A DNA stretch of 64,000 nucleotides. Origin: Larus michahellis. Taxonomy: Eukaryota; Chordata; Aves; Charadriiformes; Laridae. The stretch is from positions 62,001 to 126,000 of the forward strand of contig NC_133904.1 in NCBI RefSeq assembly GCF_964199755.1, written 5' to 3'. Below are positions 1-13,300 of the stretch, in pieces; positions within the stretch are counted from its first letter, which is position 1, and each line of letters opens with the position of its first letter. The notes below the pieces were generated by a model that saw nothing but the letters and a program-made list of their open reading frames with translations, searched no databases and was not told the DNA's origin. Made by a program: the position numbers and the translations under genes.

Positions 1-741
1 AGAACTAGAAGAGAGAAGAAAACAGCATTCAGATTGGCAATTATTTTGTAATGAAGCAGAGGCAGAGAAGTTTAAAGAGACGTTGTCAAGCATTCTAAGA
101 TCCAAACTGTGTTTTATTAACAAGCAACGCATTCATGGACCTAGAGGCCTTCACAATTACCAAAAGCCATAAAACTAAAGAAATTTAAATGAAAACCCCA
201 AAGCTATACTCAGAGTGCCTACTATTAGGATCCTTTTAGTTCTCCAACGGTATTGAAACGCAAAATAAAAAACTGACTGGACATCATGGAAAGTGACTCT
301 GCCTGTTGCTGTCAAAACATCCCAGGGTGTTACAGATAGGGGGGAATTAGGAATATCAGAATTTTGCACACAGCCTTTTTAACTTGACATTGTCTCTTTA
401 GGAAAGGAGCAGCTGGCTGTGACCATACCAGCAAACACAAGGTTTACTTTCTAGGAGCAAGAGTACCCCAAGTCAAGAAACCTAAAGGACCAAATGCCCA
501 AGATATTAAAAAGCATAGCAGAAGCGACAGGGTACCTCCTTCTGAACAACGTACTACTTCTCAGGCGACGTATTTGAAGCTCACAATTAAAAGCCCCATG
601 TGAAACATTTTCTATCTGTACAAGTACAAGCTTTATATAGGTTTACACTCACTCCTCTCCACACACAACAGAGAAGAATGAGATGCACTTGTCAGAGCCA
701 ATTTGGCTGACAATTATTCACAAAGACGTTCAGATCCTCAC
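1..741 (-). other. Part of IQGAP1 intron 28
   Basis: AT-rich sequence with no exon of the expected next part of the GAP-related domain in either strand and no repeat that I recognise. It begins with the donor GTGAGG at 736-741 (minus strand). Confidence 0.8.
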
Positions 742-826
742 CTTCAGAAGCTCATCCTCGCCAGCATCAGGAAACTTCTCATGCAGGGAGTCTTTTAGTA
801 CCTTGGCAATGAAACGCATTCCATAA
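742..826 (-). CDS. IQGAP1: IQGAP1 coding exon 28 (residues 1160-1188, GAP-related domain)
   Basis: Encodes [20 protein letters not shown] then AGEDELLK. 85 nt, acceptor TTGAAG, donor GTGAGG. This is the last exon visible; the next family segment (IIGNLLYYRYMNPA) is not found in positions 1-741. Confidence 0.97.
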
Positions 827-1284
827 CTTCAAGAGAAAGAAAACGGCAAGTAAGGCTGCTGCAAGCATTAACCCACCACCACCTTCTCAGGGATAACACT
901 GTGGTACACCAGACTCACGGGATTTTGTCCACTGAGCTAACAATGGCAGACAGGAACTTGTCTGTCACTGTCCTCATGTTTCTGATTGAGGCATCCAGGC
1001 GCGTCCTCACCTCTTCATGATTTAGAGCTTGTTCAGGTGTAACATCGTACGGCAGTTTGCTATTTGAAAAAGCCAAACATATGAAGGTGAGTATTCCTCA
1101 GCCTAGCATACTTCAAGAGTTTCTAGCTCAACATAGAAACAACCTTATATTGACTTGGCTGCCAAGAGCTGTGCACTGCCTTCAGTCAACCTTTCAGGCA
1201 CTGGAAGAGCTGAAGACTTCTTTTACTTTCTCTACTCTCTCTTGCAATGGCCACTGTGAGAAAAGGCCCAGCTAACTCAAAACT

Positions 1285-1335
<51 letters not shown>

Positions 1336-4300
1336 GCATGCACACATGCATACTAGGTTAAAAAGTGCCATCAGTGACATGTAGTGGTACTTTGAGCTGC
1401 AAAGAAATTAGTGAACAAGCAAGCCACACGCTTGAACATTAAGATGATAAAAGCTTGGACACAAGCCAGAAGCTAGAACAGTATCCATAAAAAACAATAT
1501 AACATGCTACTGGTGGGAAGCAGTGTCAAATGCTTTTTGTTACATTTTCTTCATCAGCTGAAATTACTGCAGAGTATTTCAGTAAAGACAGACAGATGAA
1601 GCGGATAATTCGTAAAAGCGTCTCTTAATTCTTACGTAAAGAGAAGGACCTGAACACAAATCTTCACCTACATTTTTAACACATCCAGAATTTTGAACTG
1701 GGTGTATGGCAAAATATATGACTGCAGATTGCTTTGAATGTGGAAACTTATTCGGTATGGTGCCTTTTTTTTTTTTTTTTTTAAAGTATGTTAAAAAAAG
1801 CCCACCACAATAGAAACCTCGAGTTCTAGCATATCACATGCGCTGGAAGAAAAAGAAACCAGAATGACACAAAACCATCTAGCACAATCCAGTTGTCATC
1901 AGTGGCTGATGTTAATTAGAAAGATGTTAGGATAGAAGAACTGCAATATCATGCTTCTCCTCCAGCAAAATAGGTTTTGTTGGTGTCCTGGTTTCAGTCA
2001 GGAAGGAGTTAATTTTCTTTCTAGTGATTGCTGTGAAAGGAATTTCTACAATGAATATTGTTTGAGTTGTTGCTAGGCAATGTTAATGCTTTTCAAGGTC
2101 TCTTTTCTGCTTCCAATAGAAGCTGAGGAGTACAGGCAGAACAAGGGAATGGCCAATGGAATATTCCATACCAGTCATGCTCAGTAGATAAACGGGGGTT
2201 AGCTGGTACATGGGGATCCGGGATCACCGCTCAGGAGGGTGTCAATTCACTGGGCAGTCAGTGACTTATGTCCTTATATTATTGTTGTTGTTACTGTTGT
2301 TTTCCGTTTCCCTTATTGTTCTATTAAACTGTCTTTATCTCAACCCACAAGTTTTGTTTCCTTTCCCTTTCCCCTCCTTTTCTCCCTCTTCTCCCCACCC
2401 TCCTGGGGGAGGTGGGGGCAAGCGAGCGGCTGCATGGTCCGAGCTGATGGCTGGGGTTAAACCACGACAGCTGGCTTGCCAATAGTACCTAAGTTTGCAC
2501 AGGCTATAAACGACATGAACAGAGACTAACACAGAATCAATTCCCAAGTACTATTTTTTTAAAATGATTTCTTTTAGGTTAGAGGGCACATCATAGCTAA
2601 TTACCAAGTCAACATAGGCAAACACCAAAGAGCACTTCTTCCATCTCCTAATGAGATTCCCTTTCAATACCCTCAGCGCCAGAATATGATCTTTAGAACT
2701 CCTGCATGAAAGCCATCTTGATGAAACGGAAAAGCCGGTATCAGTCGGATAGATGCATGCAGTGAAGCCAAGGACGGTCTGTAAAGATTAACAGAGCAGT
2801 GCAAAGCAGCCGAGCAATGTTTAGAAAAAACACAGTAGTAGCAGTTCCCATACCTGGCCTCACCAGTTTGAGACTCCATCTGGTTAACCCAAGACTTGTA
2901 AATATCCACCGGATCAGTTTTGATATTGAGTGATTTGTCATCGATGATTTCCTTCACAACCGGTGCCAGGATCTGCCTCAGGGCATTCTGACCACGGGCA
3001 CCACGGTTGAAACTAACCACCATTTTAATAACAGTAGGATTCCCAGTCACAATTTCATGTATTTGGTCTACTTTTGATCTGAAGAAGAAAGAATCTATAT
3101 GAAATATGAGGTATGCATAACTCTGTCAGCTTTAAGTACATTTCTTGGCTTAAATCAAACTGTTAAAGAGCATCACCCTCATGAAACAAGTTATGGATTT
3201 GTACTAAAATCTCGATACAGCAATAGACTACGACACTGTATAAGAACAATACTGGAACATTTCTCAAGACAGATGAGGCAAGAAACTTAGGACCTCTGTT
3301 TAGAAATTCCGATGTGACATGCTAGTAGTCATCTCAACGACAACAGAAATCCAACTGTACTGTTCTATTTGAGAGCAAATTCAAAAATACAAAGGAAACA
3401 GAGCATGTTTTATACAAAGAAGAAAAAGAACACTAGGTTCTTCCAGTATTTAAAATAAGAAAACAAGCAATTGACAACAAAAGCCACTCCTAGTATACTT
3501 CTATGAGAAATACAGCAGTGGAGAACATAGCAGCTACATTTCCCTGGACTACTATTCCAAGCATGAATTTAAGGGGAAAAAATTTCTTTCAGAAGCTACT
3601 TGTTTCAGGACATATACCATCTTCATGCTTAAAAAGCATTCCAAAGAATGCTTAAAGAATAGTTTCTCAAAAATTTTATTGCATATTCTTCACAGCAAGT
3701 TGTGCAGCTCTGCATTGTAAAGAACTGAAGTCATGTAACACTGAGCTCCTAAGGCCCAACTGATCAACAAAACATGCCTGAGGATAGCCAGAGTTCTAAC
3801 ACTGATAGTAAACAGAAATGCCAAACAATAAAGCCTCTCGGTTTCAGCCTCCTCATCAGCTTTTGGAAATCCAGAGAGCCTAGTGGTAGCTCTCTCCCTG
3901 GCTTGTGAAGCCAGAGTTTGCAGTTTGTTGGAGGTGTTTAGAATCAGACACTGGATAATTGAGATTAGACTGAATTTTCAGATGACTGCATCAGATTAAA
4001 AGTAGCTGGCATGCTGAGCAGTAAAATCTGAAGTAAGAGGCCTTCATCCTCAATGGACATACTCAACTCTTCCTTTAGAGCCTACGTTAAGAACAGGTAC
4101 GAAACAGGAAGACAACAATAAAGAGACAAGTCTAGCATTATCTACATATTAGCATGAGACATAACGTGAAAAATGCCTCAATTTGAGAAATTGCCAGAAC
4201 TGATTCAACAGGAAAAACATGCCGTATGCTACCACGTACTTGATCTCTTCCTGCAATGCTGTTTGGAAAAGCCGCAACAACAGGTATTCCTCCCTTTGAT

Positions 4301-7300
4301 TGGATGCGTAGTTATACAGTGTGAAGATGACAGAATCCATGAACTTTGTGGATTTGTTTTGTGGCATCTGAAAAATCAGCTTGGCCAAGTAGGTTGGGTT
4401 AGTCTACAACAAGAAGAAAAAATACTTAGCATGCATGTCCACACAGGCCGGTGTCGCTAAGAACTATGGTGGCTCAAAACTGCAGTGCATAAGCACATAA
4501 GCCTCTACGGCAAGAGGTTACCGAGCAGTGTTAGAAGCTGCTTACCTGAAGTAAGTAGAACAGATGCTGATAGGCTTCCAGCTTTTCTCTCTTCTCTTTG
4601 CTCAAAGCTTTCAAGCCTCCCCTTTGTTTGTTCAGCATCATCATGTCAGAAAGCTGTTCCTTGTTCTTCTTGGTAAGTTTTTTGCTATGAGAAACAACAT
4701 CCTGGAAAGAGACAACAGGGACAGATACCATTAATTATTTTATACCAGGTAATACTGGAAAATTGCAATAGAGAGGATGCTTCTCTTGTATGTGGAAAGG
4801 CAGCATCAGTGTATGCCTGGGGCTATTGAAGTGAAGCATTATTCGCTATGGCAGCAATTTCTCTGACTGGAAGTACATGTTCTGCTTTTTCTATGACTTC
4901 CTGAATTTATCTGAAACCCCAGAAGGGTTAGTCACTCTTGGCAGCAATTACTATCAGAGCTGGTAGCATCCTGAAGATGCCTGAAAATGTTTTCTTTTTT
5001 AAATTGGGCTTAAAACCTAAAAATCCTGCTTCATACTCAGATAGCTTGCTTCCCCTACATACTCCAACAGCAACAGCACCTTTCACTGTAGGCACTAGCC
5101 CAAAAGCTGCAGCCTCCTTTCGAGATTAACCTCACTACGCCAACTGAGATTTTACACTGGGAGGAGCCTAGTGTCATGCCATCCTGGACCAAACGAAAAG
5201 CTAACTAGAACTTCAGCCTGAAGAAAAGGCAATGCTGTATCAGCAAAAGCGGTTTTTTGTGAAATTAATCACGTCAGCCAAGTGACAGAGGGGGCCTCCT
5301 TTAAACAACAAACACCAAGTGGCAGAAGCATGTCTCCTGCCTCCAAAATCACCCGCCTCACTGCAAGCTTGTGGCATCCACTTGTTTAACCACAAATGAG
5401 CAACAAAACAGAGCTCTCAAAGCCTTCAAACACACAATCTGTTGCATTCATTAGGTCAAGATAGTCTGGTGTGTGTTTGTGTTTTTTAGTTTCAGGTCTT
5501 GTTTCTTCTCCTCCTACACTTTCTTTCTAGGGATACATACTAAATTAGTGGAATGGAGTAAGAACGTATTGGAAGTAAAATCTTCAAGTCTGAGGCAGTG
5601 TTTTTCACTGGGCTGAGCAACTGACAGCCAAGGCCAGGAACTCTCCATGCTAACTGCCACTGGGCTCAGTTCAATCTGTAGCTGGTCTGCCATCAGTCCC
5701 ATCAGCACATTTCCTACCTGCAATGTAATTTTGTTTTTCACAAGGAGCCCAATTTTGATGTCCATGAGATTGAGGTCATTTTCCAGTTGCTGATTGGATC
5801 GGATCAAGGTTACAACTTCCTCACGCAGTTTCATTAGCTCAAGCTCCTCCTGAAAATCTTGGTCACTCTGATCGAGCAAGTGGACAAATTTCCGAACAAC
5901 AGCCATAGGTGGGTTTTCAGCATTAACTAAAAATAGGCAAGAAAACATCAGGGGACAGGAAATAGAGTAAATATATGCTTTATCTATGTTTAAAAAGCAC
6001 ATCAAGGAGCAGTCAGAATAAAATTAGCCATCACCTTGTCTAAACAGTTTCTGACATTTTGAATTTCTTGTTTTGAGTAAATCACGAGAGAAGCAAGCAG
6101 TAAAGAACGAAGTCAGCATCAGCCTAGCTTAGTCCACACCGCCAAAGTTAACCGCAAAGACACAACTCTATTTTTCCAGCAGCAAAAGCAACAGGTGGAA
6201 TCAAGTTTTCCTTCAGCCTCAAGAACTACCTACTCTCCACACCGCCCTACCACCATCATCACAATCTCTCTTCAAAACTGACTTGATGTTATAGATCACA
6301 CTAGCAACATCCCTCGCAAATAGGGATTCAAGGCACATTTTATCCTCTTGGCAATACTTACTGAGGGTTTTGTAGTCTTCTCGTGCTTTGTTTGCTCGGA
6401 TAAAGGCTTGAATTTTTATTACATCATTTATCTAGGATTTAAAAAAAAAAACAAACAAAAAAACCAAAAAACCCACATGACCTCATTCTGGAAAGAGTGC
6501 AAAAGTCAGATACGGAATTCATTTAACAAGATAGCCTCTTACGTGGTTTCTGAAATACTGCAGACGATCTCTGTAACGTCTTCTGGCTTGATACATCCTG
6601 GTCATTGACTGAATCTATAGAAGGGTAACCAAAACACTCAGATAAAAACCTTTCCTATAAAGTTCACTATCCAAGAGGTTTACCAAAAAAGTCAACAGGA
6701 AGCTTTCACTACCTTCACTACTTGGTCCTTTTGTGCTCGCAGGTAATCCAAACGGATTTGATATGCCTTCCTCTGCTTGTAGCCACGCCACTGGGACTGA
6801 AAACAGAATAGGTGCATTGACTTTACTTTTCTAATTAGAGAGAAGTAATTACAAATCTGAGCTTCTTTCTGCTACTCAGCTTCCAACTTCCATTTTGGCT
6901 AAGTAAAATGTGAGGAAGACACTCTTATCTTATCAAGAGATAGAGCGTGAAGCATTAACCGTTTCAACAACTGTAATCATGAGAGACTTGAAATTACCCC
7001 GTGAAAAGCCTGGGCCTTCTGAAGTACAGTTAGAAATCAAGGACACAGTTAAACAGTCAAGTTGACAGAAACTGTTCTACATAAGGATCGTGCATTAGAC
7101 ACGGCTGCTGACGAGAACAGTGATGGAACATTACAAGCCTTCAGAGCAGACTCACTGCTACTTGGAACGGATTAGGCAAGGGGTTCGACTACACTTAAAG
7201 AGAGTGTTATTTTAATGAGCTGGGAATGGTTTTTGGGGTTTTGTTGTGGGTTTTTTTGTTTTTTTGTTTGTTTTTTTTTTTTGTTTTTTTTTTTTTCCAA

Positions 7301-10300
7301 AAAAGTAGGGTGTGCTACTTAGGCAGAAACAAAACACACATATACTACTCAAATAATAGAGTGGTAATAGACGCAAAGCATCTATTTCATTTGCACGCAT
7401 TTCAGTTACAACACCAGAGAAATATTTTTTCATTGTTCTCCTGCAAACGAGCCCATCCTCACACTGAATTATCACACCATCTCTTTTCAGGTCCTCAATC
7501 CTCCAAATCCCTGGACAAATTTGAATTTACTCAGGAATACTGAAAACCATGATGTTTCTCTTCAATTCATGAGGAATGGCAGTAGTAATTCATCACGTGG
7601 TATTATCGCCATAAAGACATACAACACGCTTCACATTGCCCTATTCCCAAAACACCAAATCTGATAATAAAATGATTAGTAAAGCTTCCTCACTTAAGTT
7701 TTTTCTCTCTCCAATTCTGCCTGAGAAGACTTTATTGATTATATATGACATGGAAAAGTAAATAATACACCAAAATTCGTTGGGAGAAGCAAATGCCTTC
7801 AGATAATTTGCAAAATGAGATGAAGACAATTGTGTGCTGTAACTTTGAATTGAACAAAACCTGTCAATAAGCTTGTGTATAGAAAACAATTGCAGAGTAC
7901 AAGTTCCAAACATAATTAAAGGATGTCATTACCTGAATGCAAGTGATTGCTGGTACTTGCTTCTTCAAAAAATTCATTCTTGAGTTGAATTCCTGGCGAA
8001 CAAGATATCCTCGACAGCAAGCCTGAAGTTTCGTAATCAGGTTCTCATTGGCCAGCCACAACTGCTCTCGGTTGTATGCTGCAGTGACTCCAGATATGGT
8101 GCTCTGAATTAATGTTACAGTAAGAAGAAGAGCCAGAAAAAGAGAACAGAGATACAAGAAACAGCGTGTTACATCAGCTTTCTGTATTGTGCTTATGAGA
8201 AACTTCCAAGTTGCCTTTCAATAAAAAGCCATGCCGTGGTCCTGTACCTTTTTATTGACAGGACGAATTTTTCTGAAATAGGATGAGGAGTTTTGACATA
8301 CACAGTCTGATCATGCCCAGCAAAATAAATGAATTACCAAGCTTGTTAACATGACTATGGCGTTGAAGTGTTCACTCTTAGAGCCGCGTTAAGGATGGGA
8401 ATGGTAGGAACCTCAACTTTTCAGAGAAAGAGCACGTGTTATCTACCTTACCTGTATCTCCTCCCGTGACAGCTGTGTGTCATTTTGCACAAATCCCTCT
8501 GGTTCATCCCATCCTCCCTCTTTGGTCCGCAGGTTATGATAATAATGATAGCCTCCTCTCACCCAGTGTTTCACCCATTCGCTGCCATTGCCCCCTAAGA
8601 GCAGAAACTTCAGAGTAAGTCTCAAAAACAGAGAAGTGTCTTACCTTTCCCACACACAAATTTTACAACTGGGAAATCCACATACACAGATGCCCCTTCC
8701 TCCAAGCAATGGAAGGAATGTTTCCAAGACCCTAATGACCTCATACGAGAATTAGCTAAACATAACAGTCTACAAGTGGAGAACACTGGACTATTCACTT
8801 CTTTCCTTTTTTAAACCTTAGTTCACAAACCATCCACAATTGCCACTTGTAACACAAGCCTTCTCCCCAGAGGCTTTTTTACCTCTGGTTCCAACTCCAC
8901 ACGCAATAATCTTGAATTTATTTCAATAACAGTTAGCTACTTGAGGCTCACCTGCTGCTGTTTTTCTTCTCTTGACTTCTGACAGCTCTCGCTGGTACGT
9001 CTCGGCACATTCTGGAGTGACTCCATACAGCCCAACATCCGGTGAACGCAAGGCACTCAGGGTCTGGGTAACATCCCCACGGTCTACTGCTTCATTAATG
9101 GCCAGAATTCCTAAGGAGACTTTGATAACACAAGGAAGCAGGTTGTCTTGACATTCAGGGGCTCAGTGACTCACAGCAAACACAGAACAAAAGAATAGAG
9201 CAAGGCAACATGAACACACACTTAACAGTTGGGGTGTGTGTATATACACAAATATTTAAGTGTATATAAATACAAAATACAAATAAAACCAGACAACTTG
9301 CAGTACAGAGGCCTCTTTACTACAGTGTCCAACCACACGTGGTACAGCACCTGACAGCATCTAAATTTGTGTGCTTCGAGTCTCAATATAGTGCTGATTT
9401 ACCACCAATATTTCTCAACAACACGTTTTAGCTCTACTCTGACATCCCTTTTAGTTAAGGCAGTTTCTTCTGACAGAGCCAGTCACAACTCAAAGGGGGC
9501 CTTTTCAACAACTAGCACCATTCACCCGTCCCTAGTGAAGAAAGTAAGAAGCAGTTTGTAAACAAGTCAAAAATCTGACAGGAATCAGGGAAAGACAGGT
9601 GGCAGAGGAAGAGAAAAATAACAACATGTCATTCCAGGGCTACTCCAGAACTCCAACTCAGGTACAGACATATTCACAAGAGCACAGGAATCACACTGAC
9701 ACAGCAAACATGAAATACAGTAATTTTCAGTGCTAGGTGAGACTGCAAAAATGTCTGTTCGTACATGGATAGATAAGGGAGATAAGGGTATCTGCAGATC
9801 TTATTCAGCCTTAAGGGCACTTACTTTAATCCTGCTTTTGACCAAATGTTCCTTGGCATGATATTCAAGCTGCTGCCTTTGCCTAAGTGCTCAGTGGGTG
9901 GAAAAATGGTGAAAAAATTGCACCAGTACTGCTGGTAACAAACAGTAACATGAACAGGTAAAGCTACCCTACTCCCCCTGCCTTATTTTGCCTTTTTTTT
10001 TTTTTTTTTTTCCTTCTTCTTCTTTCTCCCCCCCCCCCCCCCTTAAGGCAGCTGACAGGGGAATTCACTGACCAAATAGTATCATTAAAAACAACTGAAC
10101 TAGGCTATGGAGTTGGACAAACTCATTCTGTCTTGTGTTAGAAAGCTTTTTGTGAACCTGTTGGTTTTTCTCTCTTCTAAAACATTTACAAATAAAGAAT
10201 ACTAATGGACAATGCACAAATGTCCACAATGCACCTGCAAACTGCACTAAGGAGCAAAGGTGGATGTCACCGATGTGCATTATTGTCTGTATTTGAAAAA

Positions 10301-13300
10301 GATGCAAGGTAGTCTAGAAATACTTACTAGAACTGAGCCAAAAGAGCAGCATGCCATACAAACAGGTAATATACACCAGAAAACACCACTTAAATTGTGC
10401 TTGTGAAGATTCTCGTACCTAACTAACCATGCATAGACACACACAATTAGTTGCAAATGACAAACAATTTAAGAGATTTGCCCAATCAGGTAACATGGTC
10501 ACATGCAAAACTGGAAAAATGGCGTATCCCCCCAAAAGATAAGAAATTTAATATTTGAAGAATCTGACATTCACTCTTCAAAGAAAAATTACTACATCAG
10601 AAGCACATAAGTGCACTTGATTTCCTTTGACACATTTACATGACATTTCTAGCTCCCAATCTTTCCTTAAGTAAACAGCATTTGATTCATAATGGGGATT
10701 AACTGCAATACTGTGTGACAATACTTACATCTCTCCGACTCCTCTGTGTCCTTGTTAGCCCTATGAATCCCATCCTGAATTTCATCTAGCCAAAGTACAG
10801 CTGTTTCATCCTGTGTGTCCTGAAGAGAATACAATGAGAAACATACACACACAGCATGAGGAGAAAAGTATCACTATTTTTGCAAAGTAAAATAACCCGT
10901 ACTCAACAATAGTCAATATAGTAGTTTTCCGTATCAGAGGGAGTAAGAAACATTTCAGTCTTTCTGATGGACTCCAACACAAGGACATCACGTGCATTTG
11001 TGACTAGCAGAGACTACTATGGCGTTACCAGACTCAATACCTCCTCCCAGTCAAAAACTCTTTTCAGGAAACAGAATGAAGAGGAAATTCCATCAGCGGC
11101 AATCACTCTGATAAGCAAATAGAACACAAGGCCAAAGACTCTGTACTGGTTAGTCCTAAAGCCGTACTTGCCAAGAGGGGACGACTTGTGGACAGAACAT
11201 GCCCACAAAGAGTTCTTAGAACAAAAAGCTGACAATGCAAATCTGCATGCAGGAGCTAAAAACTCCTGGGTAACTTAATGCTACACCAGGCTGTTCTTGT
11301 CCCTGTCCACAAAAGTTCACAAGGCTCTACAAATGAGCGAACCAAAAAGCGTTGTGTATATTGTGGCTGGGGGTACACACACAACAGTCAACGCCACGTT
11401 CCAAGTCTGTTTTCACGGATTGCTCGTCAAGAAGCAGTTTTCACACAGTATCCTGCATTTTGGCTGGGATGTGAAGAAATCCAATCAACTGACGTTACAT
11501 GCAGAAATTTGAGAAGGGGAAAGAGACAAGTGTTTATCAAATCCCAAAATATACATAAAGAACAATGATCCAGCAGCTGCCAAGCACAGCTTCTCCCCAC
11601 CCACTGTTGCTTCCTGTAGGTAACTACTGAGAGAAATGCCAAGATGCAACGGCCACCCCTCTGACAGCTCACAAACAGAACACAGGAAACACTTACTTCT
11701 GGTATGGAATAATAATCACACTGCACAAACGCACCACTATTTACAGTGTTCGAGAGCTTTCGGGCCAGACTGAAAATGCACATTTCCTTACTTGCCCTCC
11801 ACATTTTTCCCCACTGTTTGGAGGGTCTGAAACTGACATGCTTAGTGAGAGTTCATTCATGAGACTAACACATCTTTCATGGGCAGATTTCATCCGAAAG
11901 CCTAGATACTCCCAGGCGAGTACCAGCAACAGCCAAAGTCCGGGCCAGGGAGTGAGGGAGAACAATCAAAGACACAACTTCCTCCACTGTAACCTCTACC
12001 TGCAGAAGTCAGCCCAAAGGCTACCGAAACCATCCCACGCTTTTCTACAGATTTACCGTTGCGGGCTTTCTGGAAGATACACGCCATGTAATGTATTACA
12101 GAGTCTACTGTTTCTCCCTCTCTCTACTCATCAGGTAAGAAACACCCCCATTCCATCAGCAACTGAATGTCTCCTGGGGAGCTACGGTGCCCCAGGGCAC
12201 AGAAATCGCTAGGATGTAAGTAACAGCTGACTTCAGATAGTGACTATTTTCCCCACAGTGCTACTTTATAATATGATCTTTCAGTTTCTGAAATTACTGC
12301 CATGCTGCTGGGAGGAGCCCTAAACTGAACATATGCCTAAATAAGGCAATTTCACACCAACTGAGAAGTTACCAGCATGGCCTGGCACAAGCTTAAGTGC
12401 ACACTAAAAAGGGTTCATTATTTCATTCTGAGTCATCGAGAGGAAATGCTTCAGCACAAAATGTGTTCCTGAGGAACATTAACCCCTTCAGGGCCCTTGG
12501 GGAAGCTGCTTAATGATTTTCATCAGAAACGCATACAGTTCTCAGCTATTGTCATCACGCAGGTTTAGCTTTAGTTAAAAAAACCCAACAAAAAAAAAAA
12601 AAACAAGGAAAAACCCAAAACCAAAAATCAGTATTCAACACAATCTAGATTTTAGTCACTATGATCTAATATCAATGCAGAATTTTCCAATGAGCTCCAC
12701 AGCAGAAAAAAAAAAAAAAAATTAAAAAACCCAAAACACTCTCAAGCCACTGAAAGCAGAGCTATTCGCTACTTCTTTGTAAATAATGAGAAAAAAAAAA
12801 GTCAGTATCCCATCCACACTACTCAAAAATCAGTTGCGTACACACATGTGCACTCTCATACTCTTTCCTTATCTCGTAGAACGAGATTCGCTCTTCCCTC
12901 TCCCCACCTTCACCTTCACATTTAGTCAGCGAAAGCCGCAACTACATACAAGTAGGTAGGAAGTCCTCGGCTAATAAGAAAGGCAACTACCACTCAAAAA
13001 GTCATTAGCAAAAGTGTCACTATGTGAACAACAGGCATCAGCATACATTTTGCTAGTAGCATGTATTTTGCTTAATGTCTGTTTTCCGGTTTATCAGTTA
13101 ACAGATTTTTCCACTTTCAGAAGCTTTCTTTTTGCAATATATAACTATGCCTATGACTACATTTAACAAAGAACACTAAAAAACCCAAAACTTAAAATTG
13201 CAGGAAACTTGCATTCAGAAGGTCAGAACTCCTAGTATGAATATGGTCTCCTTGCAAAAACAGATGAGGCATACTATTTCTCTGCAAACAAGATACATAT

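Noticed and set aside
3885..3960. tRNA-like stretch containing TAGTGGTAG
   Set aside because: No B-box, no acceptor stem pairing and no cloverleaf could be drawn.
4173..4460. Open reading frame of 95 codons on the plus strand
   Set aside because: Antisense shadow of IQGAP1 exon 25.
5514..6005. Single 163-codon minus-strand frame as an independent gene
   Set aside because: It is IQGAP1 exon 23 with read-through into both flanking introns; the real exon is 5718-5926.
9110..9116. Acceptor CTTAG for exon 17
   Set aside because: Would produce TGA at the junction; the upstream AAAG restores the family sequence.
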